Source of the DNA: Siphlonurus alternatus
Lineage: Eukaryota; Arthropoda; Insecta; Ephemeroptera; Siphlonuridae
Length of the DNA: 64,000 bases
Assembly (NCBI GenBank): GCA_949825025.1
Contig: OX463780.1
Coordinates: 40,776,979-40,840,978, forward strand
Reading direction: 5' to 3'
Below the pieces are notes generated by a model, which ran no database searches, was not told the origin of the DNA, and saw nothing but the letters and a program-made list of their open reading frames with translations. Shown here piece after piece: positions 23,201 through 35,340 of the stretch (its first letter is position 1; every line of letters starts with the position of its first letter). Position numbers and translations under genes: made by a program.

Positions 23201-26054
23201 AAATACAAATAATCTCATTGTTACTGTCAGGATTGTTAGCTGTCATCAAATTTTAAATATGACTACAGTCTTTCAAATCTTAGTTTACCCCTGTCAATCA
23301 TCTCCGGCGTAGTAATACAACAATACAATTCCTATTTTGAACTATTTTTGAAGGGTAAACTAAGATTTGAAAGACTGTAATTGCTTCTTTAGTATTAATT
23401 AGATTTGTCATTACTTATATAACTTATTATGCATTTCCCCATAACATGAAACATATTTTATATATATATAAAAGTTATGAAAAATTATAAAATATTGAAG
23501 ATGTATTTCTTTTTTTGTTTGTTTTGTTTTTTCAACTCATAATTTGTACCAAATTAATTTTACACAATATTTTTAAAAAATGTAAAAAAAAAAAAAAGAT
23601 ATGTACAGACTAGGCCAGAAATGGTGTTCCGATCATACGCTAAATTTTCGGCGGGAGGACTTTCAGCTAGAAAGTTGGCACACATAAAGCCAAGGGTTGT
23701 AAGTTTTTTTGATATGTATTAGATTTTTTTTAAAATCAATATTTCATGCCTTTTTAGGGGTGGATTCACGATTTGCATTACTTCCTTATGGGATTTCCAT
23801 GCTAAATTAAGTTGATAGAAAAATTTTCTCCGATAGGCCCCAAATTTTATTTCTAGGGGGTTCAAAACACGCTGAATCTAATGGTGTAATTTAAAATGTG
23901 ATGAAAACAACCCCTAATGAGATACAGAACCTTACTACATTAAAAAGTCATTTTATAATAATATTGACATTACCATTGAAACAAGCTCATTTTTTTACCC
24001 TTGAAAACATCTTTAATTTTTTTTTAAATTGGAGAGATTTAAGGATTTCAAAATGAGGGGTAAAAATACCAACCCCTAAAAATTAAATCCTTGACTAACT
24101 CCGATTTCAAAAATTCAAAGGTGTTTCTTAAGGTAAAAAAAAATAAGCTCGTTTTAATGGTAATGTCAAAATTTGGATAAAATGATTTTTTAACGTAGTA
24201 AGGGTCAATAGCTCATTAGGGGTTGTTTTAATCACATTTTAAAATACACCATTAGATTCAGCGTGTTTTGAACACCCTAGAAATAAAATTAAGTGCTGAT
24301 CGGAGAAAATTTTTTTATCAACTTAATTTAACATGGAAATCCCATAAGTAATGTAAATCGTAAATCCACCCCTAAAAAGGCATGAAATATTGATTTTAAA
24401 AAGTATTCTAACACATGTCAAAAAAACTTACAACCCTTGGCTTTATGTGTGCCAAATTTCAACTTTCTAGCTGAAAGTCCTCCCACCGAAAATTTAGCGT
24501 ACGATCGGAATACCATTTCTGGCCCAGTCTGTACGATAAATAAAATTTGAAATAGTGTAGAGTTTCAGTATAAAATAATTAAAATTTCAATACTTAAAAA
24601 AAATGCTGCTATTTTTAAAACCCTTTTATTTATTTATTTAATATTTAATAAAGCAAGTCAAATTTCACTTATAGTGACATTCTTCCATCATAATAATTAT
24701 TTTATTGTTTGGTTTATGTTGCTTGAGACCATAACCGTTGACTACCTTTGTGTGCTCTCCCAGGTGCCAGTGCCACCGCTGCCTGCATTTGTCAGCTCCA
24801 AGAACCTGCCTGCCAGCACATCTCTGGCACTGGGAAGCAGTAGCGGGACAGACTACATGTTGCACCACTCCAACATGAGCTTCAACAACCTGCTCGGACA
24901 CACTCCCTCTCACCAGGCAAGTGTTATAAAAAAAAAAATTAATAAAATAAAATGTTGTGTTATCTCCATGCCCAAGTATTTCATGACAAACTTTCGACTT
25001 TTAATTTGTTAATTAAAATCCGGTTATGTGGTAGTATCTACTCTCCCACTGTAGGCCAAACCATTGCGCTGGAAGGCGAACATGGCAAAATTTAAATAAA
25101 TTCTCTATACGTAAAATACGTTTTAAAAGACTATAACTAGAGCCCTATATGAAACATCAGCTCAAGAAAGAAGAGAGAACTTGTGCTTCCTATACTTTAT
25201 TAATTTATTTAGCTCTGAGATATATGCGTTTTAAGAAAACATTGAAACCTTGTCTACCTAACTGCTTTTACATTGCCTTTTTTTTTAATAGAGGAGCAAC
25301 ATTTAAATTAACTGTACTGTATGTATATTGGCTAGAATAAGAGATACTCACAATCAATATTGGGGGACATTCACAAAGCACTTTAACCCCCAATTTAGCC
25401 CCGATTTTTAACCCTGGTGCTCAACATGGTGCTAAGCTATGAGCTTAACATGGTTAGCCCTTGGTTTAGTACCATGTTTAGCACCAGGGTTAAAAATCGG
25501 GGCTAAAGTGGGGGTTAAAGTGCTTTGTGAATGTCCCCCATTGTGTACTAACAACACCCTATAACATGACCATGAACTGAAGTTTTTTTTTTTTTTTTTT
25601 TCTTAGAAACTGTTACTGATTGCTACTTGTCATTTTTGCAATAAGTTATTATATTTATATACAGCATTCTTAACCAACTTCAAACTGCAATTCAAATTTC
25701 AATTTACAGAACCTTAATACCTAATTTTTTTTTTCTTCTTATATTATAACAAAATATGTTGTTGTATTCCATTAGCGACAGCTAAATAAAATCTATATTT
25801 CTAGTTTCTTTTGTCCAAAGTTTATTTATAAATATATATATTTTTTAAATGTTGTTTTCTAAATGTAACAAAGTCAAGTAAAAATGAATCATAATGTATG
25901 AGAAAATTGAGAGAGAAATCATTATTTTTATATTTCATATTTCATGCGTGTGTTGTTGTTACAGGTTGGGATAGGCCTGAACCAGTCATTTCCCGCACCC
26001 AGCTTTTCCAACATGATGCCTCCAAGCCTGGCCTTCTCTGTGCATGAACACTGA
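13953..26054 (+). CDS. USF3: USF3-like bHLH-leucine zipper transcription factor, 1903 aa
   Basis: Coding exons: 13953-14029, 15354-15553, 16258-16455, 18200-23193, 24764-24916, 25965-26054. The total is 5712 nt and phases agree at all five joints. An in-frame TAG at 13923-13925 precedes the start. Residues about 18-25 are a Lys-rich run. Residues about 27-90 are a bHLH domain: basic region REWERDRRERLNN, first helix ending DLSKLLP, second helix starting RKMEILQKASAYIKTLQ. A coiled-coil or zipper follows at about 93-125 (VKQLQCQVKELTSRNQQLVL). Exon 4 alone encodes about 1665 residues, rich in Ser, Thr, Asn and Gln and probably disordered. The C-terminus carries conserved-looking blocks: FNLSTIFPEIND, VPVPPLPAF, SFNNLLGHTP and FSVHEH at the end. 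One giant exon behind a bHLH, with these tail motifs, is the layout of USF3 (KIAA2018). Nuclear E-box binding is inferred from family. Intron 5 has a GC donor (CAG then GCAAGT at 24917). Confidence 0.85.
14030..15353 (+). other. intron 1 of the USF3-like gene with a repeat remnant
   Basis: A block starting TTTTAACGATCTGCGGCAAA at 14400 recurs at 62740, so it is an interspersed repeat. The block runs to about 14770 and is pyrimidine-rich and GC-richer than its surroundings. I cannot assign its class. Confidence 0.4.
16456..18199 (+). other. intron 3 of the USF3-like gene
   Basis: Holds poly(T) runs (16810-16840, 17199-17225) and a fold-back at 17661-17887. No exon-like sequence seen. Confidence 0.5.
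17661..17887. repeat. fold-back element
   Basis: Inverted repeat. The left arm contains GAAAAATTTTTGAGAG and TTTTGGTGCCTAAAAG; the right arm carries the complements in reverse order. A T-run lies near the centre. Arms are imperfect. Confidence 0.6.
23264..23379. repeat. fold-back element with 27-bp perfect arms
   Basis: TACAGTCTTTCAAATCTTAG starts the left arm. The exact complement of the 27-base arm ends at 23379. The spacer is about 62 bp. It lies in intron 4 of the USF3-like gene. Confidence 0.8.
23604..24533. repeat. 930-bp fold-back element in the USF3-like intron 4
   Basis: A nearly continuous inverted repeat with arms of about 450 bp. The left end is TACAGACTAGGCCAGAAATG and the right end is its near-perfect complement. 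Arm similarity holds through to the centre near 24068. It has no open frame of note. Flanking TA could be the target duplication. Transcription of the host gene would give a long hairpin. Confidence 0.85.
25361..25540. repeat. fold-back element (TGGGGGACATTCACAAAG termini)
   Basis: 180 bp with arms about 75 bp, including TTTAACCCCC and GCCCCGATTTTTAACCCTGG and their complements. It lies in intron 5 of the USF3-like gene. A diverged half copy is at 60597-60655. Confidence 0.85.
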
Positions 26055-27627
26055 GATGAGAGAAAATTGGAAAGTAAAAACCAAACTTTACCTCAAAATG
26101 TGCAATTTATTTTATTGTAAATATCTAAATCGCTTATACATAATATGGCTTTCATTTTTGTTTTTCCTTTCTTTTTTATTACATAATTAATGTTCATATT
26201 ATTCAGTACTTTAATTATATATATTGTCACTACTTTAATATTAAGTCAGTGATGATAATTGTGATATTAGAATTAATATAAATTACCAAAACAAAACTAA
26301 TTGTAAAATTATAAATAAAAAAAAATCATGGCACGTTCCAATAATAAAAAGTTTGCCAAACAAAAATATAAAAAAACATTCAATGATGGAATGAGTTTAT
26401 CTTATGTAAAAAAATAATGCAGTACATAAATTTAAATCTTAAAAACTGTTGTCTTATTTTTTTACCCTTAATAGTTACAGTAAATTTATTGAAATATCCA
26501 ATAGAATAATGCACTATACTCTATACAGTATTTGTATTGCCACATCGTCAGGAATGAGCTGTCTACCTATCACGATCTCAAATGCAATAATAGTCTATCT
26601 GCTATAATAATAACTGTTATGTAAGGTTAGTGGCGTCAGTGCAATATAAAACAGCAAAGAATTATTTATACGATAAAGCTCAATATTGCACTCACCTAAA
26701 ATAGCAGATAATCATTGTTGTACACGTTTTGGTGTAGGTAGATAGCTCATTAAATAGACGAGTGACGAAGTGACAATATTTATGAAACCAGGCACTCAAA
26801 TTAAGTACAAAGCAATGCTCAAAGAGGAAACAACATTTACAGTAAATCTACATAGAACAATAAGACAGATCATGACAGTTCCTTAAAAAAATTAACATCT
26901 TCACACTTTGTATTTTAGTAGCTTTTCATCTACTTTAGGCATATAACTGTATGAAACCAATTTTCATTTAATATTGTTGTATATATTTTTCATGTCTAAA
27001 TTTTGTAATGGTCAACATTTCAGACTGTTCACTATATATATACAAAAGTTATATACATGACAATTTTATCTTTTAGTCATCAGCAACCAAACACATAACA
27101 TCATTTATCAATTAACACAATAACTTATCTTGAGAAATTATAGCCAATTTATTGGAATGCAGATTGTTCTATTTAAATTTACTGTTGGCACGCAATGCAA
27201 ATGGACAAAAATTTAAATATAAAATATTTTATTACAAAGGGATATTTTAATTATAAAAATGAGCTAATGTTAAGGACTGTGATCAATGTACAGTAGTTCA
27301 ATATAATGAATATATAACCTTAAATGTATATATTTAAAATAAAATAGCCTTACTAAAAGGTGTCATTTTTCTCTTTGGATTTTTTTTTAAATTAGCAAAA
27401 TCAACATAAACTTTGGATTATTGTAATACTTGAAAATTAAAATAAGTCAGTTGGTCTAAAAATATAGATAATAACATATAAATAGTTGTCAACAAATATT
27501 TGAGTTTGTAGTACCTCATTTTTCATAAATAACCATATTAGTTTATAAGCCAAGTTTCGTTGCAGGAAATATAAGGTAGATCAATTCAAAAATTAGTAAC
27601 TTATGCACCATAAATTTTGAATTGGTG

Positions 27628-27661
<34 letters not shown>

Positions 27662-28190
27662 TTTACTATTCTGCCCATTGAAGCATGAATATGCAGCCAA
27701 AATATTTAAATTGAGTCCTGAAATATCAAAGGTGCAGCAAAATGTATTAACTTATTATGTGATCTACAGTTGTTTTGATGTTAAGGAAGCATATTAATAA
27801 TACTAATTGGAAGCTCATGCACACAAACAAAAGAGCATACACTAATTATTCATCAACTCATTTATGCACTGAGCAGATTTTGTTTCTTTTGTTTTTCATA
27901 TCTGAGCATTATAAAATATGAAAAAAGAAAGAAACAATCCAAATAAAAACAAAAAGAAGAGAGATAATGAATAAATTATTTAGAAAATAAAATAACATTT
28001 TTGACTAGATTTTAAAAGCTTTCAATAAATAAAAGCTTATTCGCACCTAATAAAAATCAACTACATACAGTATTATAATGATCACAACAACAAACAAAAT
28101 AAAACATCTCCTGGGCCAGAGAGATCAACTTCGGCAAGATGAGTCACCCACACATACAATGTTTTTGTGTCGATGGCTGGCCCACAGTCA
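26055..28190. other. convergent 3' region between the USF3-like gene and C1GALT1
   Basis: AT-rich, no exon-like sequence. AATAAA at 26314-26319 and 26343-26348 are candidate poly(A) signals for the USF3-like gene. A poly(T) run sits at 27628-27655. I did not find a clear minus-strand poly(A) signal for C1GALT1. Confidence 0.5.
26314..26319 (+). terminator. candidate poly(A) signal of the USF3-like gene
   Basis: AATAAA 260 bp after the stop codon. A second one is at 26343. The cleavage site is not visible from sequence. Confidence 0.4.
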
Positions 28191-28629
28191 CTAAGAGTTT
28201 GCTCCTTTTACTGTTGAGCTTTGAGCGGGAATGCTGGTGGTAGCGTCCAAGTGTCCGGCATGTCCCACATGGCTGGAGATGCCATACGGACGCAGATGGT
28301 ACACCAGGTACTCCAAAACGTACATCATATTGGGGCTGACGTAGTGGAAAGACACGGCAGAGTCAGAACAGCAGCCCATACCCTGAGGAGCAAGAGGTAT
28401 GTCAAACGCTTTGTATTCATTGCATTTCATTATGATTCATAATTTTATCATATTTATGATACATTGGAAATATAGTATTTAATTATATTCAATTAAAGTT
28501 TAAATAAAAGACAGATTATTTAGTATTTTTACTAAACATAATTTACTTCTACAAGCAAAAATTTTCAAGTTTGATTTTCCTTCTCTTTTTCATTCATGAA
28601 ATTATGTTGTTTTTTCATTATTTGCTCTA

Positions 28630-28675
<46 letters not shown>

Positions 28676-31600
28676 TAAGGTTTATAAGATTTTTCGTTAC
28701 GAAGTAGCTTTCTTAAAAATTATGCCTCTTGCATGATTTGTTTAGATTATATAGTAATTTTGTATAAATTACTATATTATATTCTTATATTCCCTATCTT
28801 CTCAAGATATTAATTAAAAAAAAAACTTATTTACTTTTACCTTATATGATGCATAATTTCCAAACGTCAGAAAGCCGCTTACAGTTAGACTACCAGGCAT
28901 TGTGCAAGAATTTATATGCATTGTGTCTACTTACCTCTTCGCTGGGGTAGTAGATGTACTTCCAGTACCAGAAGTCCTTGTTGACATGTCCAGGAATCAG
29001 GTGGTGCTCAGGCACAAAGGGGAAGAACCGGCCACGACCCATGGAGTCTCTGGAGTCCCCAGCTTTCACTCCAACTCGCTCGAGACACTTGCCTGTGGGA
29101 ATTTAACAACCAATAAATTTAATATCTGCCTTAGGAAGCTTTATGTTGTGAAATAACAAAATTTTGATGAAATATAATAAAAACAGTAAAAAGAGTAAAA
29201 TTACAATGGACAACATGCATGGAAAAAATTTATTGCAGAATTGAATAGAGCGTACCAAATTATGCAACTCTGAATTTTTTCAGATTTTTTGGGACCCAGA
29301 ACTATTTTTAAATAATTACTGAAAGTGCGGCCGAGCCCCCTGGAGGCGTCAATAGGCGTCCAGTCTCTATCCTTTTTATTAAGGATTCAGGGGTGCCAAC
29401 TGAAATCACAGAGCTTTCAATAATTATTTAAAAATAGTTCCGGGACTCAAAAAAATCTGAAAAAATTCAGAATAGCATAATTTGGTACCCTCTATTCATT
29501 TCTGCAATGAATTTTTTTCATGTATGTTGTCCATTACGTATCAAAATGGGGCTACGATATAATTATACAATTACGTATCAAAATGTGGCTACGATATATT
29601 ATAACAAATGATAACAAGATTACTTAACGCACCCATTTCAACATCCTCTGCACCGTCATGATCCTGTCTGCACTTCTTTTTGTTTGGCATTGCATCTACC
29701 ACAAAGCTCTTGAGAGCAGATTTGCTGAGGACATAACCTGCAAGAATGAGATTCTCATTAGTGATGAAAATAAATATTAAAAAAAAAAATACTATTAAAT
29801 TCATATTAAAGAACATTTTTGAATTTATTAAAACTGCAAGAATGGTTAAAGAGAATTTACACCGATCAAACATTGCCATAAATACTGTATAAAAGCGCTT
29901 TAATAGCTCAGATAATGGAGGAACTTTTTTGTAAGGCTGACTACCCTCTTCCTAGAAGAAGTGTTTTAAAAAAATGTAAATGAATAGAGAATTATCACAT
30001 TTTTAGTTGTTGTTCCTGAACTAGACAACAAGATATGTCTGAGGCTGAAGTGGAAATTAATTCATAAGCCAGACGTTATGAGGCGCCATCAACTTACCCG
30101 CCCCTCCACTCATGTATCCTTGTTTCACGTAAGGTTTAAACCTACACCCGTAGTAGATAGGTTCAGTGGGCTGGTGTGCAGAGAGCATGTACCGCAGATT
30201 TTCGACTATCACATACCTGAGGAAACATGGTTGGTATTTAAAATTTTGTAAACATTAAACATTTGAGAAATACTAACGTGTCATCATCAGCCTTCATAAA
30301 CCAATCAGCATCATTATAATGATGCTCATAAACATAGCGAAATGCTTCTCGAGTCTTGGCCCATAAGTAGTTTCTTCCTTCTTTTACTGGCAAAGCTATA
30401 GAAGGCAAACTGGTATCTAAGGAAAAGATTTAAAAATTTAACACCAGAGTATATGCCTACCAAACAGGTTATAATTATGTAGGTTAAAACCCCATCCAAT
30501 TCTTGAAAGAAACAACAATTAATTTTAATACAGAAAGATTTTAAACTTGATTAAGAATCCTTCATTACTCAATATGAATCATTGCTGTAGAATAAAAAAT
30601 CAGGTACAAGAATTGCAAGAATACATCTAGTGCATTCAGATACCCTGTTACTAATTAGTCAAGGACCATTCAACCATTAAAATCAACAATTAAATCATAA
30701 TAAATAAATTAATGAGCTTAACTAGAAGCTAACTAGAGTGACTGAATCTTACAGTTAGTTGTAGCACCGTAAGTAACACAATTTCTTTTAAAAAAATTGT
30801 TGACTTTCTCTACTCAAATATGTAACTATAATTATTCATACTTTTTTTTACAAAATTGGTCAAGTCTAGTTTTAATTAAGAGCAAGTAAAATTTAAAATA
30901 CTGTAGCTCACAATCCACTCCTGTACCAGTTAAAGTAAAGTGCGCGCTAGAAAAAAAAGTTGAGTTAGTATTTTCTAAAAATAGTTCAAGTAGTCCTCCA
31001 TATCAAACCAAAATTCAAAAAATTCTACCCCAAATAGGTTTGCCAGAAAAAAATTCCAAAGTCAGAGTGAATGCGTCGCTTAACATGGGGCCTTACCTGA
31101 CAAAAACCCTCGAATATCTCGAAAAAATACACCGTTAGGTGGTATGAAAAAAATATAGTGATGTTCTATGACCCAAGCTTTAACCAAAAACCGATTAAAA
31201 AAAATTTCTCTCGAATCCATTTTTCCGTAAAAAAATAATAAAAAATCTTATGGGAATTAACATGGTAGATTTTCTTGATTTTTTTACGGAAAAATGGATT
31301 TGAGAGAAATTTTTTTTAATCGGTTTTTGGTTAAAGCTTGGGTCATAGAACATCACTATATTTTTTTCATACCACCTAACGGTGTATTTTTTCGAGATAT
31401 TCGAGGGTTTTTGTCAGGTAAGGCCCCATGTTAAGCGACGCGTTCACTCTGACTTTGGAATTTTTTTCTGGCAAACCTATTTGAGATAGAATTTTTTGAA
31501 TTTTGGTTTGATATGGAGGACTACTTGAACTATTTTTAGAAAATACTAACTCAACTTTTTTTTCTAGCGCGCACTTTACTTTAATAACATTAAAAGTGTT

Positions 31601-33129
31601 TGTATTTAATTTAGAAGAAATTCTGATGAATAAGTGAAATTATTTTCTCACATCACAAATTAATATTTTAATGGGAAAAAAATACTTTTTACCGTTTTAG
31701 TTATTTAACGAGAAAACTTACTCAAAACTTATAAAATGTTAGGATTTAGGAAGCAATGTAAGATCAGTACAATGATGTAGTAACTACTTACCATTGGTGG
31801 AGCTCATGAAAAGAAGGATGTTGCAGCGCTTGCCCCAGGTGGCTTTGACATGACGTGCTTTCTTCTGGTGGTTGTTGGGGGATGTCATGACCCAACACAG
31901 CACTCGTACCTCCTGTGCAAGTCTGCGAGCCTCAGCATCTTCCCCTGTGACAACACCACATCTCACATCAGTACAACAAAAAAATCAAGATAGATGCATG
32001 TTGTTATTGTTTCTTTAAAAAAAAAAAAAAATGACTAGGTAAGGCTTAAAAATTATTTGTAGCACATTATACACATTTGTTTGATTTTGTACAAATTAAA
32101 AACATAAAAAGTTTTTTTTAGTTTTTCAGAGTAAATGGGAGATTAAACACTGTAAATCTTGATAATTTTTAAAGATTGATAAATATGAAATAAGTTTAAG
32201 TATTTTTACTTGATTATATTTGATTTTTGCAAGAAAATTACTGACACGCTTACAGTGTCACATGATATTTTACAAGACTCAGGGCTGGTGTACCTTGGTG
32301 GAATTCCTCATCCGCCCCGTGTCCTCCAACGTCCATGTCTGGTCCTTGAGCGTCCTCGACGTCTTGGTGCTCATGAGGGTCATGCCGGATAAAGCCATCT
32401 TCTGCCTCTCTGTAAAAGCCAGTCTGTTTTCATAACAGCCCAAATATACGGGTAACTATGTGACAGCTCAGTCTGCGGATTGTATTGTTGGTAGGGACAG
32501 GATGACTATTTAGGCAGATTCAGAGATGCTTACAAATAAAATAATATATATTGTACATTTAACATCCTAATATCATACTACTGTAAATTAAAATTGTAAG
32601 AAATAAATTTAAAAAACTCACTTGAAGAAAATGGTGTACTCTAGTCTAAACTATAAAATATACGAGAAGAAAATAATATTGATTAAAAGTTTTAAAAGTA
32701 AATTTTTGGTTATACAGTACTTAATAAAACCTAGACATTATAAGCACTGATTGGTATCATAAAAATCTATGAACATTTTCTCCTTGTCATTGAAATTGTA
32801 AATAAAACACTGCACTATGCTACAAAATCTGTCAATAATCAAAATTAACACAATCTGATTTAATTTTACCAAGAAGTAAGGAATACAAAACAAAAATATT
32901 TTCAAGCAAAGAAATTTCAAATTAGTAGTTGCTCTGAGGTTTAACTGAAAATCCAAAAATTCGTCTAGAACGGATTACTCAACTATGTTGATGTTTCACG
33001 ATCTCACCTTGCACCAAGCTTCAGGAACATGAGCTCGCCCCCGACGCCCTGGGTAGCACTCAGCATGACGTAGGCCGACACAAAGCCGAAGGCAATCCCG
33101 ACAGCTAATGTGAAAAAGAAGCGCTGCAT
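28191..33129 (-). CDS. C1GALT1: core 1 beta-1,3-galactosyltransferase (T-synthase), 367 aa
   Basis: Coding exons in transcript order (minus strand): 33129-33008, 32409-32294, 31944-31792, 30416-30278, 30216-30098, 29737-29633, 29092-28935, 28382-28191. The total is 1104 nt and all phases agree. The enzyme adds galactose from UDP-Gal to GalNAc-Ser/Thr in the Golgi, making the core 1 O-glycan. Residues 3-24 are a single hydrophobic signal anchor (type II membrane protein). Residues about 40-80 are a polar stem. The catalytic domain shows [21 protein letters not shown], the metal-binding DDD at 174-176 in [29 protein letters not shown] at 247-254, and [12 protein letters not shown] at 308-319. 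Length matches the human enzyme (363 aa). An upstream in-frame ATG at 33177 would add 16 residues, but an acceptor CAG at 33152-33150 suggests the exon starts at 33149, so I prefer 33129. The C-terminal tail after LRPYG is longer and Ser/Thr-rich compared with the vertebrate enzyme. Confidence 0.95.
28631..28671. repeat. poly(A) run
   Basis: 41 consecutive A residues in the last intron of C1GALT1. It could be the tail of a minus-incompatible retro-insertion or simple slippage. No retroelement body seen beside it. Confidence 0.9.
29204..29535. repeat. fold-back element, family A
   Basis: 332 bp with CAATGGACAACATGCATG and complementary right end. It has the same internal blocks as the copies at 5242 and 34122. 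It lies in the C1GALT1 intron between exons at 29092 and 29633. Confidence 0.85.
29533..29598. repeat. two-copy tandem repeat beside the family A element
   Basis: A 29-bp block starting ATTACGTATCAAAATG occurs at 29533-29561 and again at 29570-29598 with one change. The first copy begins inside the element terminus. Confidence 0.75.
30930..31584. repeat. 655-bp TTAA-flanked fold-back (piggyBac-like)
   Basis: Flanked by TTAA at 30930-30933 and 31581-31584. Termini AGTAAAGTGCGCGC and complement. Arms of about 320 bp are almost perfect to the centre near 31257. TTAA duplication is diagnostic of piggyBac-type transposition. It lies in the C1GALT1 intron between exons at 30416 and 31792. Confidence 0.8.
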
Positions 33130-33660
33130 GCTGCTGCCTCGACGCCAGCCTGAAACCACAGTTGACAACTTGATCATGATCGCAGATGAAATATTCCAAA
33201 TGTGAGGACTCGTTGCCAGTAGTACACAGAGCACCCCCACTCTTATCTGATTGTCCAGATTAACGCAAAAGCCATAATATATGAATAATTAGGAAGAGTC
33301 TTCACATCCAATTTCCTGCTCAAGACTGCATTGACATTATTGCTAAGCTGCTAAACCTAAACTCCTCTCCCCAATTTTTTTAAAGAGAAACATGCCACAG
33401 TGTTTTATTGCTTTTTGTAAACTGATAAACTTTTGAAACATTTAAACTAAGAAAATTATAAATAAAATTGTTAAATTAGAATACATTATTGTAAGAATAG
33501 AATCATAATGTTCTATCACATCGCTTACCAAATCATAAAAAAAAATGCAAAAGAAATTCATTTCTGTAAAATGTAAAGAAAAACCAATTAATGAAAAAAA
33601 AAAATGTTGTGTACTTGTACAGTAATATTGAAAATAGAAGAGAAATTTTCCTCCAAGCTC

Positions 33661-33747
33661 CTACTATCGGAACCAAAAAGGTGTGCCCCTGAACAGCATA
33701 TAACTCCAATTAGGAGAGGGGCACATCTTTTTGGTTCCGATAGTATA
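33661..33747. repeat. small fold-back element
   Basis: 28-bp arms: CTATCGGAACCAAAAAG with complementary CTTTTTGGTTCCGATAG, spacer about 30 bp. Upstream of C1GALT1. Confidence 0.75.
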
Positions 33748-34121
33748 TAGTATCATAATTGGTCTATGATTACTGTTGGATGATTCTCACTCTATAATAC
33801 ATGGTTATTACAGCTAGTGAACGGTCTTTTGATTGTGAAGGCGCCAATAAGACGCCACTGATCGTATCAGTACCAATTGGTTATGCCAAGGGAGTTTGGA
33901 AACTCAATATATGAAAAGTGGGTATACTCAGTTACTTAGTTTTTGTTGATATGCGGCAGAGTTTTCAAATATTTTTGTATTTTTTGAGGTTGACAATTAT
34001 TAAATTATTTAATCGTTTTATTTAATATTTAATTATTAGGTATAGGTATCATACATAAATAATTATTATTACTTAATATTATTGTGTATTTAAACAATAT
34101 ATACATATATTTACTCTACAA

Positions 34122-34457
34122 TAATGGACAACATGCATGAAAAAATTTTATTGCAGAAATGAACAGAGGGTACCAAATTATGCTACTCTGAATTTTTTCA
34201 GATTTTTTTTATACCCAGAACTATTTTTAAATAATTATTGAAAGTGCGGCCACGCCCCCTGGAGGCGTCAATAGGCGTCCAGTCTCTATCCTTTTTATTA
34301 AGGAATCAGAGGTGCCAACTGAAATCACAGAACTTTCAATAATTATATTTAAAAATAGTTCCGGGTCTCAAAAATATCTGAAAAATTTCAGAGTAGCATA
34401 ATTTGGTACCCTATATTCATTTCTGCATTAAATTTTTTTCATGTATGTTGTCCATTG
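34122..34457. repeat. fold-back element, family A
   Basis: 336 bp, same termini and internal blocks as the copy at 29204, including the central GGCCACGCCCCCTGGAGG. Confidence 0.85.
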
Positions 34458-35164
34458 TATTTTACAATACTTTCACTGACTGTCACAAATTCAAAGAAAT
34501 ATATATTTTTATTTGCTTCCATTTAAATATATATTTCCCTTAAACGGTTATGCATGATTAATGTTTCATTTGTGCAAAAATCAGCAAATTTAATACATTA
34601 ACAGAACTTCATGTTAAATTATATTTTTAAGGACGAAAGACTTCAATTTCATTAAGTTTGGCATGTGTATGACATGTTGATAATTAAAAAATGTTTCTGA
34701 AGAATTTGAAGTGCTTAGTGTGCCTGTACTGTGCAAGTAAGAGGTTCCGGAGGAGAAAAAAAAATCACTGCTATAATATGTAATATTATTATTACCTTGA
34801 AGAAAAAAATACCTACATTTTGTATCCCATTTTTTCACGTCTCCGTTTTAAAACGTCATGCAAGCAGCAAAAATAAAGATAAGATAATATAACAATACCA
34901 TATATCTGTTTCAAATTTATACGTCGTTTATTTTGAAACTAAATTTGATATTAAAGTTTTGAAGAAATAAAATAAATTGCCGCTTTTTATGCATGTCGAA
35001 TTTAATTTTAAGATAAGATGAGATAAGATGTTTACCATCGAGCGAAAAAATCAAACATGTTACATGCGTTGTAATTATGAAAATTAATTTAAGTTTAGTA
35101 ATTACAATTATATCTTACGTTAGTAAAAACTTACAGCCAATTAATAATTGCTCACAACAAGAAG

Positions 35165-35340
35165 CCATGTCACGTTCCCCTAAAATTCAGATTAGCTTTA
35201 ACTTTTCAAGTGCCACGGGGTAGCAGACGCAAGCGAGTGTGGTGCCACGCTAGCGAACTGTACGAACGTTCGCTATCAACAAAAGTTATCTCGCGACAGC
35301 GACGCCTGCCTTCGTGACAATCGTCACCCACTCGCCCTTG
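35165..35340 (-). promoter_or_regulatory. possible C1GALT1 promoter region
   Basis: A GC- and CpG-richer island in AT-rich sequence, about 2 kb upstream of the C1GALT1 start. An untranslated first exon here would splice to the acceptor at 33150. Position and composition are the only support. Confidence 0.25.

Noticed and set aside
24665..25012. Frames at 24665-24913 (-) and 24674-25012 (+)
   Set aside because: The plus frame is exon 5 of the USF3-like gene with intron sequence on both sides; the minus frame is its shadow.
33130..33240. Extended C1GALT1 N-terminus from the open frame starting at 33240
   Set aside because: An acceptor CAG at 33152-33150 and the position of the signal anchor favour the Met at 33129; the extra residues do not resemble the family.
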